DNA from: Burkholderiales bacterium
Lineage (GTDB): Bacteria; Pseudomonadota; Gammaproteobacteria; Burkholderiales; Burkholderiaceae_B
Reading direction: 5' to 3'
DNA length: 64,000 nt
NCBI GenBank assembly: GCA_027484315.1
Contig: JAIXTE010000152.1
Coordinates: 53,763-117,762, forward strand
Shown here: piece after piece, positions 31,562 through 40,497 of the stretch
Layout of the letters: the number at the start of each line of letters is the position of its first letter
Numbering within the stretch: position 1 is the first letter of the stretch
Notes under the pieces: model-generated
What the model was told of the DNA's origin: nothing
Seen by the model: the letters and a program-made list of their open reading frames with translations, nothing else
Database searches by the model: none
Program-made: the position numbers and the translations under genes

Positions 31562-34305
31562 CCGCTATTGCGCAACCCTGTTGCAATGCCATTGATCGAC
31601 AAGTGCACACCCCGTGCCACGCGTTCATCCAGCTCTCCATGCCGGTGCCTGCGCAGCAGTTCAACCTGCACGTGGTTCAGCGGGTCCACATAGGGGAAAC
31701 GCGCTTCAATGGAACGCTTCAGTAGGGGGTTATCGGCCAGCAGTTCACTTTGCCCGGTCAGCCACAACAAACCCTCCACAGCCCGTGCATGCTCGGCGGC
31801 AATCTGGCCAAACACCTTTTCACGCAAAGCCACATCGTCGACCAGTGCCGCGTAGCGCGAGGCAATAGCCATGTCAGCCTTGGCCAATACCATGTTCAGC
31901 GTGGACAACATGGTGTTGAAGAAAGGCCAAGCCTTGGCCATGTCCTGAAGCGCCTGCCGATCACACGCATTGAGGGTTTCTCGCAGTGTGGCCACCGCCG
32001 TGCCAAAGCCATACCAGCCGGGCAACATCACACGGCTTTGCGCCCAACTGAACACCCAGGGAATCGCCCGCAAATCTTCAATGGTCCAGTCGGCCTTGCG
32101 TGAAGCAGGGCGGCTGCCAATGTTTAGGCTGGCAATTTCAGAAATCACGGTGGACTGCTTGAAGTACTCCAGAAAACCATCGGTGTTGTACACCAACTCT
32201 CGATAGGCCTTGAAAGCCAAATCCGACAACTTCGCCATCAAATCCAGGTAATGGCCGGGCACGTCGCGCGTCAGCTCCGTGTGTTCTGAAACCATCAGGT
32301 TGGCCGACACCAGCACCTCCAGGTTGCGCCTGCCCAGCGATTCAATGCCGTACTTGGCGGCAATCACTTCACCCTGTTCGGTCAGGCGAATTCGCCCGTC
32401 CACCGCACCGGGTGGTTGGCCCAGAATGGCGTGGTAACTGGAACCACCGCCACGCCCTACTGACCCTCCGCGGCCATGGAACAGGCGAATGTTCACGCCA
32501 TGCTTTGCAAACACCTCCACCAAGCCAATTTCTGCCTGGTACAGGCTCCAGCCTGATGTCACAAAACCGCCGTCCTTGTTGCTGTCGGAATAACCCAGCA
32601 TCACTTCCTGCACATCGCTGCGCGAGGCCACCAAGGCCCTGTACTCGGCAATGCCAAACAACTGGTCCATGATCGCAGGTGCGGCCTGCAAATCTTCGAT
32701 GGTTTCAAACAGCGGCACCACGTTCACAGCCAACTCACCCGTGGCCACATTCAGCAAATGCGATTCTTTCAGCAACACAGCCAGTTCAAGCAGGTCGCTG
32801 ACCGAGGCTGTTTTGGAAATAATGCAGTTTTGAATGGCGGCTGCGCCCAGCATGTCGTGGGCCAGTTTGGCTTTGCGAAAAATCGCCATTTCACTGTGGG
32901 TGCGTTCGCTGTAACGCAATGAATCGCTGAACAGCAGGCGTGGTGTGCGCAATTCATTGCACAACAACTCGACCCGTTCAGCTTCCGTGCTGGCCAGATA
33001 ATCGGTACGACCCAGACTGGCCTGCCTGAACAAATCCGCCACGACATCTTCAAACACATCGCTGTTTTGGCGCAGGTCCAATGCCATGAGCGAGAACCCA
33101 AACACTTTCACCTTACGAGCCAGCACCGCCAAGCGGCCTTCGGCAATGCGCTGCATGCCGTTCTCGCTCAGGGCGCTGAACAAGGTGTTCAAATCAAGCA
33201 GCAATTCTGCCGGGCTGGCGTAGGCTTGCGCCACACACTGCCCCTGCTGCGCCTGTTGCAATGTGGCCGCCACCCGGTTGTGAATAGCGACACAAGCGCG
33301 GCGCAGTGTTTCATCCAGCCGGTGAGCTGACTCTTCACCCGAGGTGTTGGCCAGCGCAGTCAGCGGGGGGTTGGGTTTCAGGAAATAATCCGTCACGCTG
33401 AATTCGCGGATCAGGCAATTCATTTCTTCAAGGTAGTGAACAAGCGCCTTGCTGCTTTGAATTTTCAGGGTGGTGTCTAAAACTTGCGCAGTCACAAACG
33501 GATTGCCGTCACGGTCCCCACCAATCCAGGAGCCCACGGTCAACACCTTGCCCAGCGGGTCTTTATTCCCTGGCAAAAAATTGTCGGTGCTGGGCAGGTT
33601 CAACAGGCTTTGCAGCTTGCGGTACACCTGCGGCACCTGTGCAAAAAATGTGGAATCGAAATACGCCAGCGCATTGTTCACCTCGTCAATCACGCTCAGC
33701 TTGTTTCTTCGCAGCAGGCGGGTTTGAAACAGGCGTTGCACGGCGGCCTTCAATTCATCGCGCCAGGCTTGTGCTTCTTCCTTGGTCAGCTGAATTTCAT
33801 CGCGTTGGCGGATCAGGGCAATAATGCTTTGCTGTGCGTCCAGCACGCTTTTGCGTTGCACCTCCGTGGGGTGCGCAGTCAACACCGGCACCGATTCGGT
33901 TTGATTCAGACGCGCCAACAAATTGTCACGGTTCACGCCCACCCGGTTCAATTCGGGAATGGTGTAATCCAGGCTGGCTTCACGGGCTGGCATACCCGCC
34001 AGTTCATGCTGCCGGTTGCGGCGAATCAGGTGGCAATCTTCTGCAATGTTGCTCAACATGGAAAAAATCGAGAACGAGCGAATCAGCGAGATGGTTTCAT
34101 CCTGCGACAAGGCTTCCAGCCGCGCCTCCAGTTTGGCTCGCGCGGCCTTGTCGTCAAAGCGGCGGTACTGCACCGACAACTGCCGCACTTCCTCAATGGC
34201 TGCAAACACGGGCTGGCCCTGTTGCTCGGCAATGATTTCCCCAAGCAACGCACCCAGCAGGCGAATGTCATCCCGCAGTTGCTGGTCTTTGTCTTCGATG
34301 TTCAC
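31558..34305 (-). CDS. ppc: Phosphoenolpyruvate carboxylase
   Basis: The 915-residue enzyme converts phosphoenolpyruvate and bicarbonate to oxaloacetate, refilling the TCA cycle. Visible signatures are the first PROSITE-type site VLTAHPTEVQRKSVL with its catalytic His, and the second site VMLGYSDSNKDGGF. The glycine-rich FHGRGGSVGRGGG loop and the C-terminal end SINGIATGLRNSG are also complete. The length matches the family. It overlaps zwf by four bases (ATGA), so PEP carboxylase and the first step of the Entner-Doudoroff route are co-translated, which is unusual. Confidence 0.97.
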   Translation of the reverse strand: MNIEDKDQQLRDDIRLLGALLGEIIAEQQGQPVFAAIEEVRQLSVQYRRFDDKAARAKLEARLEALSQDETISLIRSFSIFSMLSNIAEDCHLIRRNRQHELAGMPAREASLDYTIPELNRVGVNRDNLLARLNQTESVPVLTAHPTEVQRKSVLDAQQSIIALIRQRDEIQLTKEEAQAWRDELKAAVQRLFQTRLLRRNKLSVIDEVNNALAYFDSTFFAQVPQVYRKLQSLLNLPSTDNFLPGNKDPLGKVLTVGSWIGGDRDGNPFVTAQVLDTTLKIQSSKALVHYLEEMNCLIREFSVTDYFLKPNPPLTALANTSGEESAHRLDETLRRACVAIHNRVAATLQQAQQGQCVAQAYASPAELLLDLNTLFSALSENGMQRIAEGRLAVLARKVKVFGFSLMALDLRQNSDVFEDVVADLFRQASLGRTDYLASTEAERVELLCNELRTPRLLFSDSLRYSERTHSEMAIFRKAKLAHDMLGAAAIQNCIISKTASVSDLLELAVLLKESHLLNVATGELAVNVVPLFETIEDLQAAPAIMDQLFGIAEYRALVASRSDVQEVMLGYSDSNKDGGFVTSGWSLYQAEIGLVEVFAKHGVNIRLFHGRGGSVGRGGGSSYHAILGQPPGAVDGRIRLTEQGEVIAAKYGIESLGRRNLEVLVSANLMVSEHTELTRDVPGHYLDLMAKLSDLAFKAYRELVYNTDGFLEYFKQSTVISEIASLNIGSRPASRKADWTIEDLRAIPWVFSWAQSRVMLPGWYGFGTAVATLRETLNACDRQALQDMAKAWPFFNTMLSTLNMVLAKADMAIASRYAALVDDVALREKVFGQIAAEHARAVEGLLWLTGQSELLADNPLLKRSIEARFPYVDPLNHVQVELLRRHRHGELDERVARGVHLSINGIATGLRNSG

Positions 34306-35768
34306 AGTCCGTCCTCCGACCAGATTGCGCCTGCCCGCATGGCCATGGCCGTGGCCGATGAGGGGCCATACGTGCCGCTGGTGTAAGGCACTGGCTCCAT
34401 GCCATGGCTTTTCAGATCATTCAAAATTCGATCGACAAATTGCCATTGGGTTTGTACTTCATCCCGGCGCAAAAACAGGCCCAGACGACCCCGCAGAATG
34501 TCGGTAATCAAGCGCTCATAAGCATCGCGCACAGGAATGCGCCAGGTGTTGAAAAAATCCAGGTCGAGTGACACTGGCTTCAAACGTTCGCGTTCACCGG
34601 GTGTTTTGGCGAGCAACTTCAATTCCAGTTTGTCTTCAGGTTGCAGGTGAATCACCAACTGGTTGCCCACCCACTGACCACCCACTGGTTCAAACAGGGG
34701 CTTGGGCACATCCCGAAACTGGATCACGATTTCCGCAAAGCGGCGCGGCATGCGCTTGCCGGTGCGCACCAGGAATGGCACACCGGCCCAGCGCCAGGTT
34801 TGTACCTCAGTGCGAAACGACACATAGGTTTCCGTGGTGGAGTTGGGGGCCACGCCTTTTTCATTGCGATACTTGGGCACGGGCTGGCCTTTCACATAGC
34901 CTTCGCCGTATTGACCCACCACAATTTCTGGAATACCGCTGACCTGGGGCACTTTCAGTGAACGCAACACCTTCAGTTTTTCGTCGCGCAGCGAATTTGC
35001 TTCCAGGGAAACGGGCGGCTCCATGGCCACGGTGGCCAGCAACTGCAACATGTGACTTTGCACCATGTCCCGCAGTGCGCCGGCGTGTTCGTAAAAACCG
35101 GCCCGGTCTTCAACACCTAGGTCTTCGGCCACGGTAATTTGCACATGGGCCACGTGCTCGCGGGTCAGCAAGGGTTCGAAAATGCGGTTACCCAAACGCA
35201 AGGCCAGCAGGTTTTGCACCGCCTGCTTGCCCAAATAATGGTCAATTCGATACACCTGCGATTCATCCAGCTTGGCCGCAACGGCTTCCTCGATCAAGGC
35301 CGATTCTTTGGCATTGAAACCCAGGGGCTTTTCCAGCACCAAACGCAACTTGGCTGGGTCACGCACTGTCGGAATGCAATTGATCAAGTCAATAAAGCGC
35401 GACGAAGGCAGCGCCGCGTAATGAACCACGGGCTCGGGGCAACCCGCCACTGCATTGGCCATCGCCTTGCACGATTCTACCGTGCCCAACACCACCTGCA
35501 GCGTTTGCAGGTAAGGCAGCAGGGTAGAGATAGACTGGCGTGCCGCCTCGTCACCAGCCGCAGCCAGAAAAGCATCGACTTGCGCCAAGGCCTCGGTGGG
35601 ACTTAAGGCCTCGCGCTGTGCAAAGATGATTTTGGATTCTGGGGTGAAGTAACCCGATTTGGCCAAATGGGCCAGCGCAGGAATAATTTTGCGCTTGGCC
35701 AAATCACCACCGGCACCGTGCAACACGAATGTGAATGAGCTCACGGGCAGGGGAGAATTGTCGGTCAT
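34302..35768 (-). CDS. zwf: Glucose-6-phosphate 1-dehydrogenase
   Basis: The 488-residue enzyme oxidises glucose 6-phosphate to 6-phosphogluconolactone with NAD(P). It shows the cofactor loop HGAGGDLAKRKIIPAL and the active-site signature YRIDHYLGKQ, where the His is part of the catalytic dyad, plus VLEKPLGF. The length is normal. It is first in the zwf-ppc unit and divergent from edd across a 94-bp gap with a HexR-like palindrome, so zwf, edd and eda are probably regulated together. The lactonase gene (pgl) is not in the window. Confidence 0.96.
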   Translation of the reverse strand: MTDNSPLPVSSFTFVLHGAGGDLAKRKIIPALAHLAKSGYFTPESKIIFAQREALSPTEALAQVDAFLAAAGDEAARQSISTLLPYLQTLQVVLGTVESCKAMANAVAGCPEPVVHYAALPSSRFIDLINCIPTVRDPAKLRLVLEKPLGFNAKESALIEEAVAAKLDESQVYRIDHYLGKQAVQNLLALRLGNRIFEPLLTREHVAHVQITVAEDLGVEDRAGFYEHAGALRDMVQSHMLQLLATVAMEPPVSLEANSLRDEKLKVLRSLKVPQVSGIPEIVVGQYGEGYVKGQPVPKYRNEKGVAPNSTTETYVSFRTEVQTWRWAGVPFLVRTGKRMPRRFAEIVIQFRDVPKPLFEPVGGQWVGNQLVIHLQPEDKLELKLLAKTPGERERLKPVSLDLDFFNTWRIPVRDAYERLITDILRGRLGLFLRRDEVQTQWQFVDRILNDLKSHGMEPVPYTSGTYGPSSATAMAMRAGAIWSEDGL

Positions 35769-35804
35769 ATTGGCATCCAGAATAGTTACATTAATTGCTT
35801 GTTT

Positions 35805-35823
35805 TTTGTAATTATGTTACAAA
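35805..35823. promoter_or_regulatory. HexR-like operator between zwf and edd
   Basis: TTTGTAATTATGTTACAAA is an inverted repeat with 7-bp perfect arms and a 5-bp centre, in the shared zwf/edd promoter gap. The HexR consensus in proteobacteria is a TGTAAT-N3-RTTACA-type palindrome at exactly these genes, and this site fits it. No hexR gene is visible in the window. Confidence 0.7.
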
Positions 35824-35862
35824 CAGGGCACCTCTACAAGCCATCTTATCAAGGTCTGTGCG

Positions 35863-37656
35863 ATGACTACGACACTTCACCCCACGTTGCTGGCGCTTCG
35901 CGAGCAAATCGAACAACGCTCCAAATCAAGCCGGACAGCCTATTTGAACAGCTTGCCACAAGGCCCACAAAACCGCACTGCAGTGGGCTGTGCCAACCTG
36001 GCCCACACCACGGCCATTTACCCTGGCAGTACAAAGCGTGTCATTTCATTACACAAATCACCCCATATCGGCATTGTGACCGCCTACAACGACATGTTGT
36101 CAGCCCACCAACCTTTCGTGGACTACCCCGAAATGATTGCGTTACACGCCCGCGCCTTAGGCGCCACAACACAAGTTGCGGGTGGCACGCCCGCCATGTG
36201 CGATGGCGTCACCCAGGGCCGCGAAGGCATGGAACTGTCCCTGTTCTCGCGTGATGTAATCGCCCTGTCAGCGTGCGTGGGTTTGTCTCACGACGTGTTC
36301 GATGCCGCAATCCTGCTGGGCGTGTGCGACAAAATCGCACCCGGCTTGCTGATCGGTGCATTGGGCTTTGGCCACCTGCCCTTTGTGTTCATTCCGGCAG
36401 GGCCCATGGAAACTGGCCTGTCAAATTCCGAAAAAGCCAAAACACGCCAACTGGCTGCACAAGGTAAAGCTACCCGCGAAGTCTTACTGCAGTCTGAAGA
36501 AAAGTCGTACCACAGCCCAGGCACCTGCACCTTTTACGGCACAGCCAACTCGAACCAGCTGATGCTGGACTTCATGGGTTTGCAGTTTCCCGGTGGGGCG
36601 TTCAACCTGCCTACCAGCCCGCAACGCCAGGCCTTGATTGCAGAAAGCGTTCGCGCGATTGAAAGCGCCACACGCAACCCAGCGTTAAAGTTGGGCACAT
36701 TGGTGGACTCGCGTTGCCTGGTGAATGCACTGGTGGGTTTGATGGCCTCGGGCGGATCAACCAACCACACCATCCACTGGATCAGCGTGGCCCGCGCCGC
36801 CGGTTACCTGATCAACTGGAGCGACCTCGAAGTCATTTCCAGCGTCACCCCGCTGCTGACCCGCGTGTACCCCAACGGCTCTGAAGACGTGAATGCCTTT
36901 CACGCCGCAGGGGGCACAGCGGGGCTTCTAGACACCTTGATTGACGGTGGCTTTGTCGACGGCGAGGCCCCCACCGTGTGGGGCACAAGCTTGGGCAATA
37001 CCGTGGCTGAAGTACTGCCCACAGCAGAAACATTTTCCACCCGCAAACCGGAAGCAACGCGCAACCGGGAAGTGCTACGCCCCCACGATGACCCGTTTGA
37101 GTTGGATGGCGGCATTCGCCTGATGCAAGGCAACCTGGGCCGGGGCGTGTGCAAGGTTTCGGCCGTTAAACATGAACACCGAATGGTTGAAGCACCCTGC
37201 CGCGTGTTCACCGACCAGCAGCAGGTCATCGACGCATTCGATCGGGGTGAATTCACTCAGCCCGTGGTGGTTGTGGTGGCACATCAAGGGCCCCGCGCCA
37301 ATGGCATGCCCGAGCTGCACAAGTTGACCCCCCTGCTGGGCGTTCTGCAAGATCAAGGCCTGCCCGTGGCCTTGGTCACCGATGGGCGGATGAGTGGTGC
37401 GTCCGGCAAGGTTTTGTCAGCCATTCACATTTGCCCCGAGGCCAAGGCCGATGGCCCAATTTCCCGCCTGCGCGATGGCGACATGGTGCGCGTGGACGCC
37501 GATGAAGGCCTGCTGCACACCACGGCCAACTTGGATGAACGCGAGCCCATGCCCACACCCGCGCAGGCGGTAAGCCATGGCCGTGGATACTTCCAGGTGT
37601 GGCGCAACACCGTGAGCAGCGCCGAAGAGGGTGCCAGCAATTTGTTCGCCGAATAA
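35863..37656 (+). CDS. edd: 6-phosphogluconate dehydratase
   Basis: The 597-residue enzyme is the first committed step of the Entner-Doudoroff pathway, turning 6-phosphogluconate into 2-keto-3-deoxy-6-phosphogluconate. It belongs to the IlvD/Edd family. It has the iron-sulfur ligand region AGGTPAMCDGVTQG, the second Cys region SPGTCTFYGTANSNQ, GGSTNHTIHW, and the C-terminal VALVTDGRMSGASGKV. The length matches the family. It lies 14 bases upstream of eda and faces zwf across the HexR-like site. Confidence 0.96.
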   Translation: MTTTLHPTLLALREQIEQRSKSSRTAYLNSLPQGPQNRTAVGCANLAHTTAIYPGSTKRVISLHKSPHIGIVTAYNDMLSAHQPFVDYPEMIALHARALGATTQVAGGTPAMCDGVTQGREGMELSLFSRDVIALSACVGLSHDVFDAAILLGVCDKIAPGLLIGALGFGHLPFVFIPAGPMETGLSNSEKAKTRQLAAQGKATREVLLQSEEKSYHSPGTCTFYGTANSNQLMLDFMGLQFPGGAFNLPTSPQRQALIAESVRAIESATRNPALKLGTLVDSRCLVNALVGLMASGGSTNHTIHWISVARAAGYLINWSDLEVISSVTPLLTRVYPNGSEDVNAFHAAGGTAGLLDTLIDGGFVDGEAPTVWGTSLGNTVAEVLPTAETFSTRKPEATRNREVLRPHDDPFELDGGIRLMQGNLGRGVCKVSAVKHEHRMVEAPCRVFTDQQQVIDAFDRGEFTQPVVVVVAHQGPRANGMPELHKLTPLLGVLQDQGLPVALVTDGRMSGASGKVLSAIHICPEAKADGPISRLRDGDMVRVDADEGLLHTTANLDEREPMPTPAQAVSHGRGYFQVWRNTVSSAEEGASNLFAE

Positions 37657-37669
37657 CAGGAGCAACACC

Positions 37670-38362
37670 ATGAATAATTATTCAAACCACATCGAACAGA
37701 ACACTGAGCACAAAACGGATCGAATTGAACGCACCAACACCTGGCTGCGCCAAGGCGTTTTGCCGGTGGTGGTCATTTCGAATGTGAAGCAGGGCCTTGA
37801 AATTGCTGAAGGCCTTTGCGCTGGGGGAATCACGCAAATTGAAATCACCTTGCGGACGTCAGCCGCACTGCAAGCCATGGGGGAGATTGCAAAACAGTTT
37901 CCCGACATGCACCTGTCCGCAGGCACTGTGTTGACGGCTGAGCAATTTGATCAAAGTGCCGACCACGGCGCCACGCTGTTCATTTCACCTGGTTTGACGG
38001 AAGCACTGGCTGCGCATGCATTGAAAAAGGGATATGCCTGGGTGCCCGGTGTGGCCACCGCATCGGAAATGATGCGCGGGCTTGAACTGGGCTTTGAGTT
38101 GCTGAAGTTTTTCCCCGCCATGGCAGCGGGTGGGCCCAAGGCGCTCGCAGGCATTACCGCACCCTTGGCCGCAGCGCGTGTTGTGCCCACTGGCGGAGTA
38201 ACACTTGAGAACCTGCCGCAGTGGCGCGAAATCAAGGCGGTGCAGGCAGTGGGTGGAACCTGGCTGACCGCTGGGCTGGACGGTGTTACCGATGTGGCCA
38301 AGGTGGTTGAGCAGCGTGCAGCGCAAGCTGTGGCGGCGTGGAATGGCACAGTGTTGGTGTGA
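37670..38362 (+). CDS. eda: 2-keto-3-deoxy-6-phosphogluconate aldolase
   Basis: The 230-residue enzyme splits 2-keto-3-deoxy-6-phosphogluconate to pyruvate and glyceraldehyde 3-phosphate. Visible family motifs are GGITQIEITLRT with the catalytic Glu, SAGTVLTAEQ, FISPGLTEAL, PGVATASEMM and the Schiff-base Lys in LLKFFPA. An N-terminal extension of about 25 hydrophilic residues (NNYSNHIEQNTEHKTD) is longer than in E. coli Eda. The ATG at 37670 was chosen because AGGAG lies seven bases upstream. It is the second gene of the edd-eda operon. Confidence 0.95.
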   Translation: MNNYSNHIEQNTEHKTDRIERTNTWLRQGVLPVVVISNVKQGLEIAEGLCAGGITQIEITLRTSAALQAMGEIAKQFPDMHLSAGTVLTAEQFDQSADHGATLFISPGLTEALAAHALKKGYAWVPGVATASEMMRGLELGFELLKFFPAMAAGGPKALAGITAPLAAARVVPTGGVTLENLPQWREIKAVQAVGGTWLTAGLDGVTDVAKVVEQRAAQAVAAWNGTVLV

Positions 38363-38479
38363 GCACTGCTTCTCCGTTGCGCGATTTGGACCGGCTTCCT
38401 GTTTAGGCCTGCCCAGCGTGGATTGCCCGATTCCGCACAGAAAACCGCTGATCCCTTTTTGAAGTAAAACTTTGCATTC

Positions 38480-38515
38480 ACATCAACCCGACAAAACAAA
38501 CGGTCGGGTTGATGT
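38480..38515. repeat. Perfect hairpin, 13-bp stem and 10-base loop
   Basis: ACATCAACCCGAC (38480-38492) is exactly complementary to 38503-38515, with a loop AAAACAAACG. There is no T-run after either arm, so it is not a clear terminator, although it could protect the eda transcript end 118 bases upstream. It shares the CGAC-10 bases-GTCG design with the hairpin at 38875-38908. Confidence 0.75.
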
Positions 38516-38556
38516 GTCGCCATCGGTTTCACCTCTCGGCGAACATGCAAACCTTG

Positions 38557-38582
38557 TTCAAACGGGGCGGTTTTCTTGAATG
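38557..38582 (+). repeat. Left arm of 26-bp inverted repeat
   Basis: This arm begins TTCAAACGGG and ends GGTTTTCTTGAATG. It matches the reverse complement of 38819-38844 at 24 of 26 positions; only the two central bases differ. Similarity continues weakly beyond it (GCGAA follows within one base in both copies). Confidence 0.8.
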
Positions 38583-38818
38583 TGCGAAACTGGCAAGTGC
38601 ACTGCCGGGAAGACCGTGAAGCACCCGGCTCATGCGCGCGGAACGAATTCTTGAGCCACGCCAATGACAAGCAATCAGCACAGGCTCTTCAACATGGGCA
38701 GGCCAATTTAGCACGAGCGCCAAGGTGCACCGAGCTGAGCCAGTGCCAGTGCTCGCTGTACGCGATGATTCACCGTCTGGTTCCAGTCCATTCAGCAGCG
38801 ACATTCCAATCGCTTCGC

Positions 38819-38844
38819 CATTCAAGAAAACCTGCCCGTTTGAA
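38819..38844 (-). repeat. Right arm of 26-bp inverted repeat
   Basis: This is the inverted partner of 38557-38582, with the two arms 236 bases apart. On the minus strand the unit extends for about 90 bases (to about 38765) and resembles the plus-strand unit starting at 38917. Confidence 0.8.
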
Positions 38845-38874
38845 TTCACATGCAACGTTCGGCTGCAAGCCGAC

Positions 38875-38908
38875 AACACACTCGACCATCCCTTTTGTCG
38901 AGTGTGTT
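38875..38908. repeat. Perfect hairpin, 12-bp stem and 10-base loop
   Basis: AACACACTCGAC (38875-38886) pairs exactly with GTCGAGTGTGTT (38897-38908). The loop CATCCCTTTT ends in four T, but no U-run follows the stem. It lies between the inverted unit and the next plus-strand repeat unit. Confidence 0.75.
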
Positions 38909-38916
38909 GAGTCAAT

Positions 38917-39044
38917 GTGAATTTCAATAAGGGAGATACAGGTTTTCTGGCGGGCGATTGGAATTCCGCTGAATGGGGGCATGCAACAAACCATGGTGAG
39001 TCAATATCTGCCCTGAATGGGCAGGCAACAAACAACGGTGAGTC
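38917..39044 (+). repeat. Third repeat unit with a 44-bp-period direct repeat
   Basis: From 38917 the sequence shares GTGAATT, CAGGTTTTCT, GCGATTGGAAT, GCTGAATGG and GGTGA-TC in the same order with the minus-strand unit ending at about 38850. Within it TGAATGGG...GGTGAGTC occurs at 38970-39002 and again at 39014-39044, with two deleted bases and a few changes. Confidence 0.65.
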
Positions 39045-39121
39045 GGCACTCGGGTTACACCCAAGTGGCATTCACCGGCCCGCATGCGACACTTCAAACC
39101 AGTATCCACAAGAACAACACC

Positions 39122-40408
39122 ATGTCTTCCACCCTTCATAGCCCGCCCCCACTGCGGATGTCCTTCATCATCTGGGGTCTGGCCGCCGCGTTTTACCTCT
39201 TCGGTTTTTTTCAACGCGTCACCCCGGGCGTATTGACCGAGGAACTCAGCGCCACGTTTGACCTCAGCCGCGCAGCTTTGGGCAATTTGTCTGCGTTTTA
39301 CTTCTACTTTTATGCCGCGATGCAAATTCCGGTTGGCCTCTTGGTGGATCGAATCGGGCCACGAAAAATTCTGACTGTAGGTTGCATTCTCGGCGGCCTG
39401 GGCGCACTGATGTTTGGTTTTGCGCCAACCCTTGGCTGGGCTGCCGTTGGCCGTGGCCTGGTGGGTGGCGCAGTGGCTGTGGCATGGGTATCCATGCTGA
39501 TGCTGGTTGCCCAATGGTTTTCGCCAAGCCGTTTTGCCAGCATGTCGGGGGTTAGCCTGGCCGTGGGTACGATGGGTGCGGTGCTGGCCGGGGTACCCTT
39601 GCGTGCCTTGTCCGATCTGTTTGGCTGGCGCATTGTCATGGCAGGCAGCGGCATCGTTGCCTTGTTGCTTGGTCTGTTGATCTGGATCTACGTGCGCGAC
39701 ATGCCCACGCAGCGGGGCTATAAAAACCACGTGGCCAAGCGGCCAGACCATGAAGTTGCCCTGCCCTTGCTCACTGCACTGGGACACACCCTGCGTTTTC
39801 CTGCGGTGTGGCTGATTTTCTGGATTCCCAGCGGAGTTTGCGGCGCCATACTGACATTCACGGGCCTATGGGGGGTGCCTTACCTCACGACCTTGCAAGG
39901 CTTGTCCGTGAAGGAGGCATCACTCATTGTCACTGGCATGCTGATTGCATTCGCAGCAGGCAGCCTGTTTTTCGGTGCATTGTCCGACAAGCTCAAGCAA
40001 CGCAAACTGCCTTACCTGCTCGGTGCCGCTTTCTCGATCAGCGGCTTTCTTGTGATCGGTTTGCAGCCCGAATTGCCTATGCTGGCGGTGTCGGTGTTGC
40101 TTTGGGCTTCAGCCTTTGGCGGCGGTTCCATGGTGCTCAGTTTTGGGTACGTGAAAGAATCCGTTCCACACCATCTTGGTGCCACAGCAGTAGGCATTGT
40201 GAACCTGGGAGTGATGGTTGGCCCACTGATTCAACAACCGCTGCTGGGCGCTATTCTGGATTACTACGCTACTGCAGAACACATCACCGGGGCCTACTCC
40301 AAAGCGGGCATGACCATCTGCATGCTGGTTCTGGCCGTGTGGATCGCCACCTCCACACTGACCCTGCTGCTAAGCCGCGAAACGCACGCCAAACCCCGGT
40401 TTGCTTGA
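39122..40408 (+). CDS. Major facilitator superfamily transporter
   Basis: The 428-residue inner-membrane protein has twelve helices and the MFS loop 2-3 signature as LLVDRIGPRKILTVGC (form GxxxDRxGxRK). The second half repeats it as GALSDKLKQRKLPYLLG. LFGFFQRVTPGVLTEELS in helix 1 is typical of the 'MFS transporter' group near the NarK/oxalate-formate antiporter branch. The substrate is unknown. The ATG at 39122 was chosen because the upstream open frame runs into the repeat region. Repeat-rich DNA lies on both sides of the gene. Confidence 0.85.
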   Translation: MSSTLHSPPPLRMSFIIWGLAAAFYLFGFFQRVTPGVLTEELSATFDLSRAALGNLSAFYFYFYAAMQIPVGLLVDRIGPRKILTVGCILGGLGALMFGFAPTLGWAAVGRGLVGGAVAVAWVSMLMLVAQWFSPSRFASMSGVSLAVGTMGAVLAGVPLRALSDLFGWRIVMAGSGIVALLLGLLIWIYVRDMPTQRGYKNHVAKRPDHEVALPLLTALGHTLRFPAVWLIFWIPSGVCGAILTFTGLWGVPYLTTLQGLSVKEASLIVTGMLIAFAAGSLFFGALSDKLKQRKLPYLLGAAFSISGFLVIGLQPELPMLAVSVLLWASAFGGGSMVLSFGYVKESVPHHLGATAVGIVNLGVMVGPLIQQPLLGAILDYYATAEHITGAYSKAGMTICMLVLAVWIATSTLTLLLSRETHAKPRFA

Positions 40409-40497
40409 CCAGTACACACCGCGCCACACACGACGCACGATCCTTGGCGCGCGGGTGCTTCGGGCCGATGACGTTGAGCTGAACGTCGAAGTCGTCG

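Larger units (their letters stand above)
38363..39121. other. 759-bp gene-free repeat-rich stretch upstream of the MFS gene
   Basis: This stretch holds two perfect hairpins, a 26-bp inverted repeat pair, and at least three imperfect copies of a unit of about 90 bp in both orientations, with a 44-bp-period direct repeat at the end. Open frames run through it on both strands (for example minus 38529-39071) but none has a plausible start or a family signal. It may be decayed coding repeats or a recombination-prone spacer. The promoter of the MFS gene must lie in its last part. Confidence 0.6.

Noticed and set aside
38970..39044. CRISPR-like repeats
   Set aside because: Only two imperfect copies with a 44-bp period; no spacer pattern and no cas genes.
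38529..39071. A 180-codon open frame on the minus strand across the repeat cluster
   Set aside because: It spans repeats in both orientations, has no ribosome binding site, no family signal and odd composition. I treat it as a chance frame through repeats, although parts of it may descend from coding repeats.
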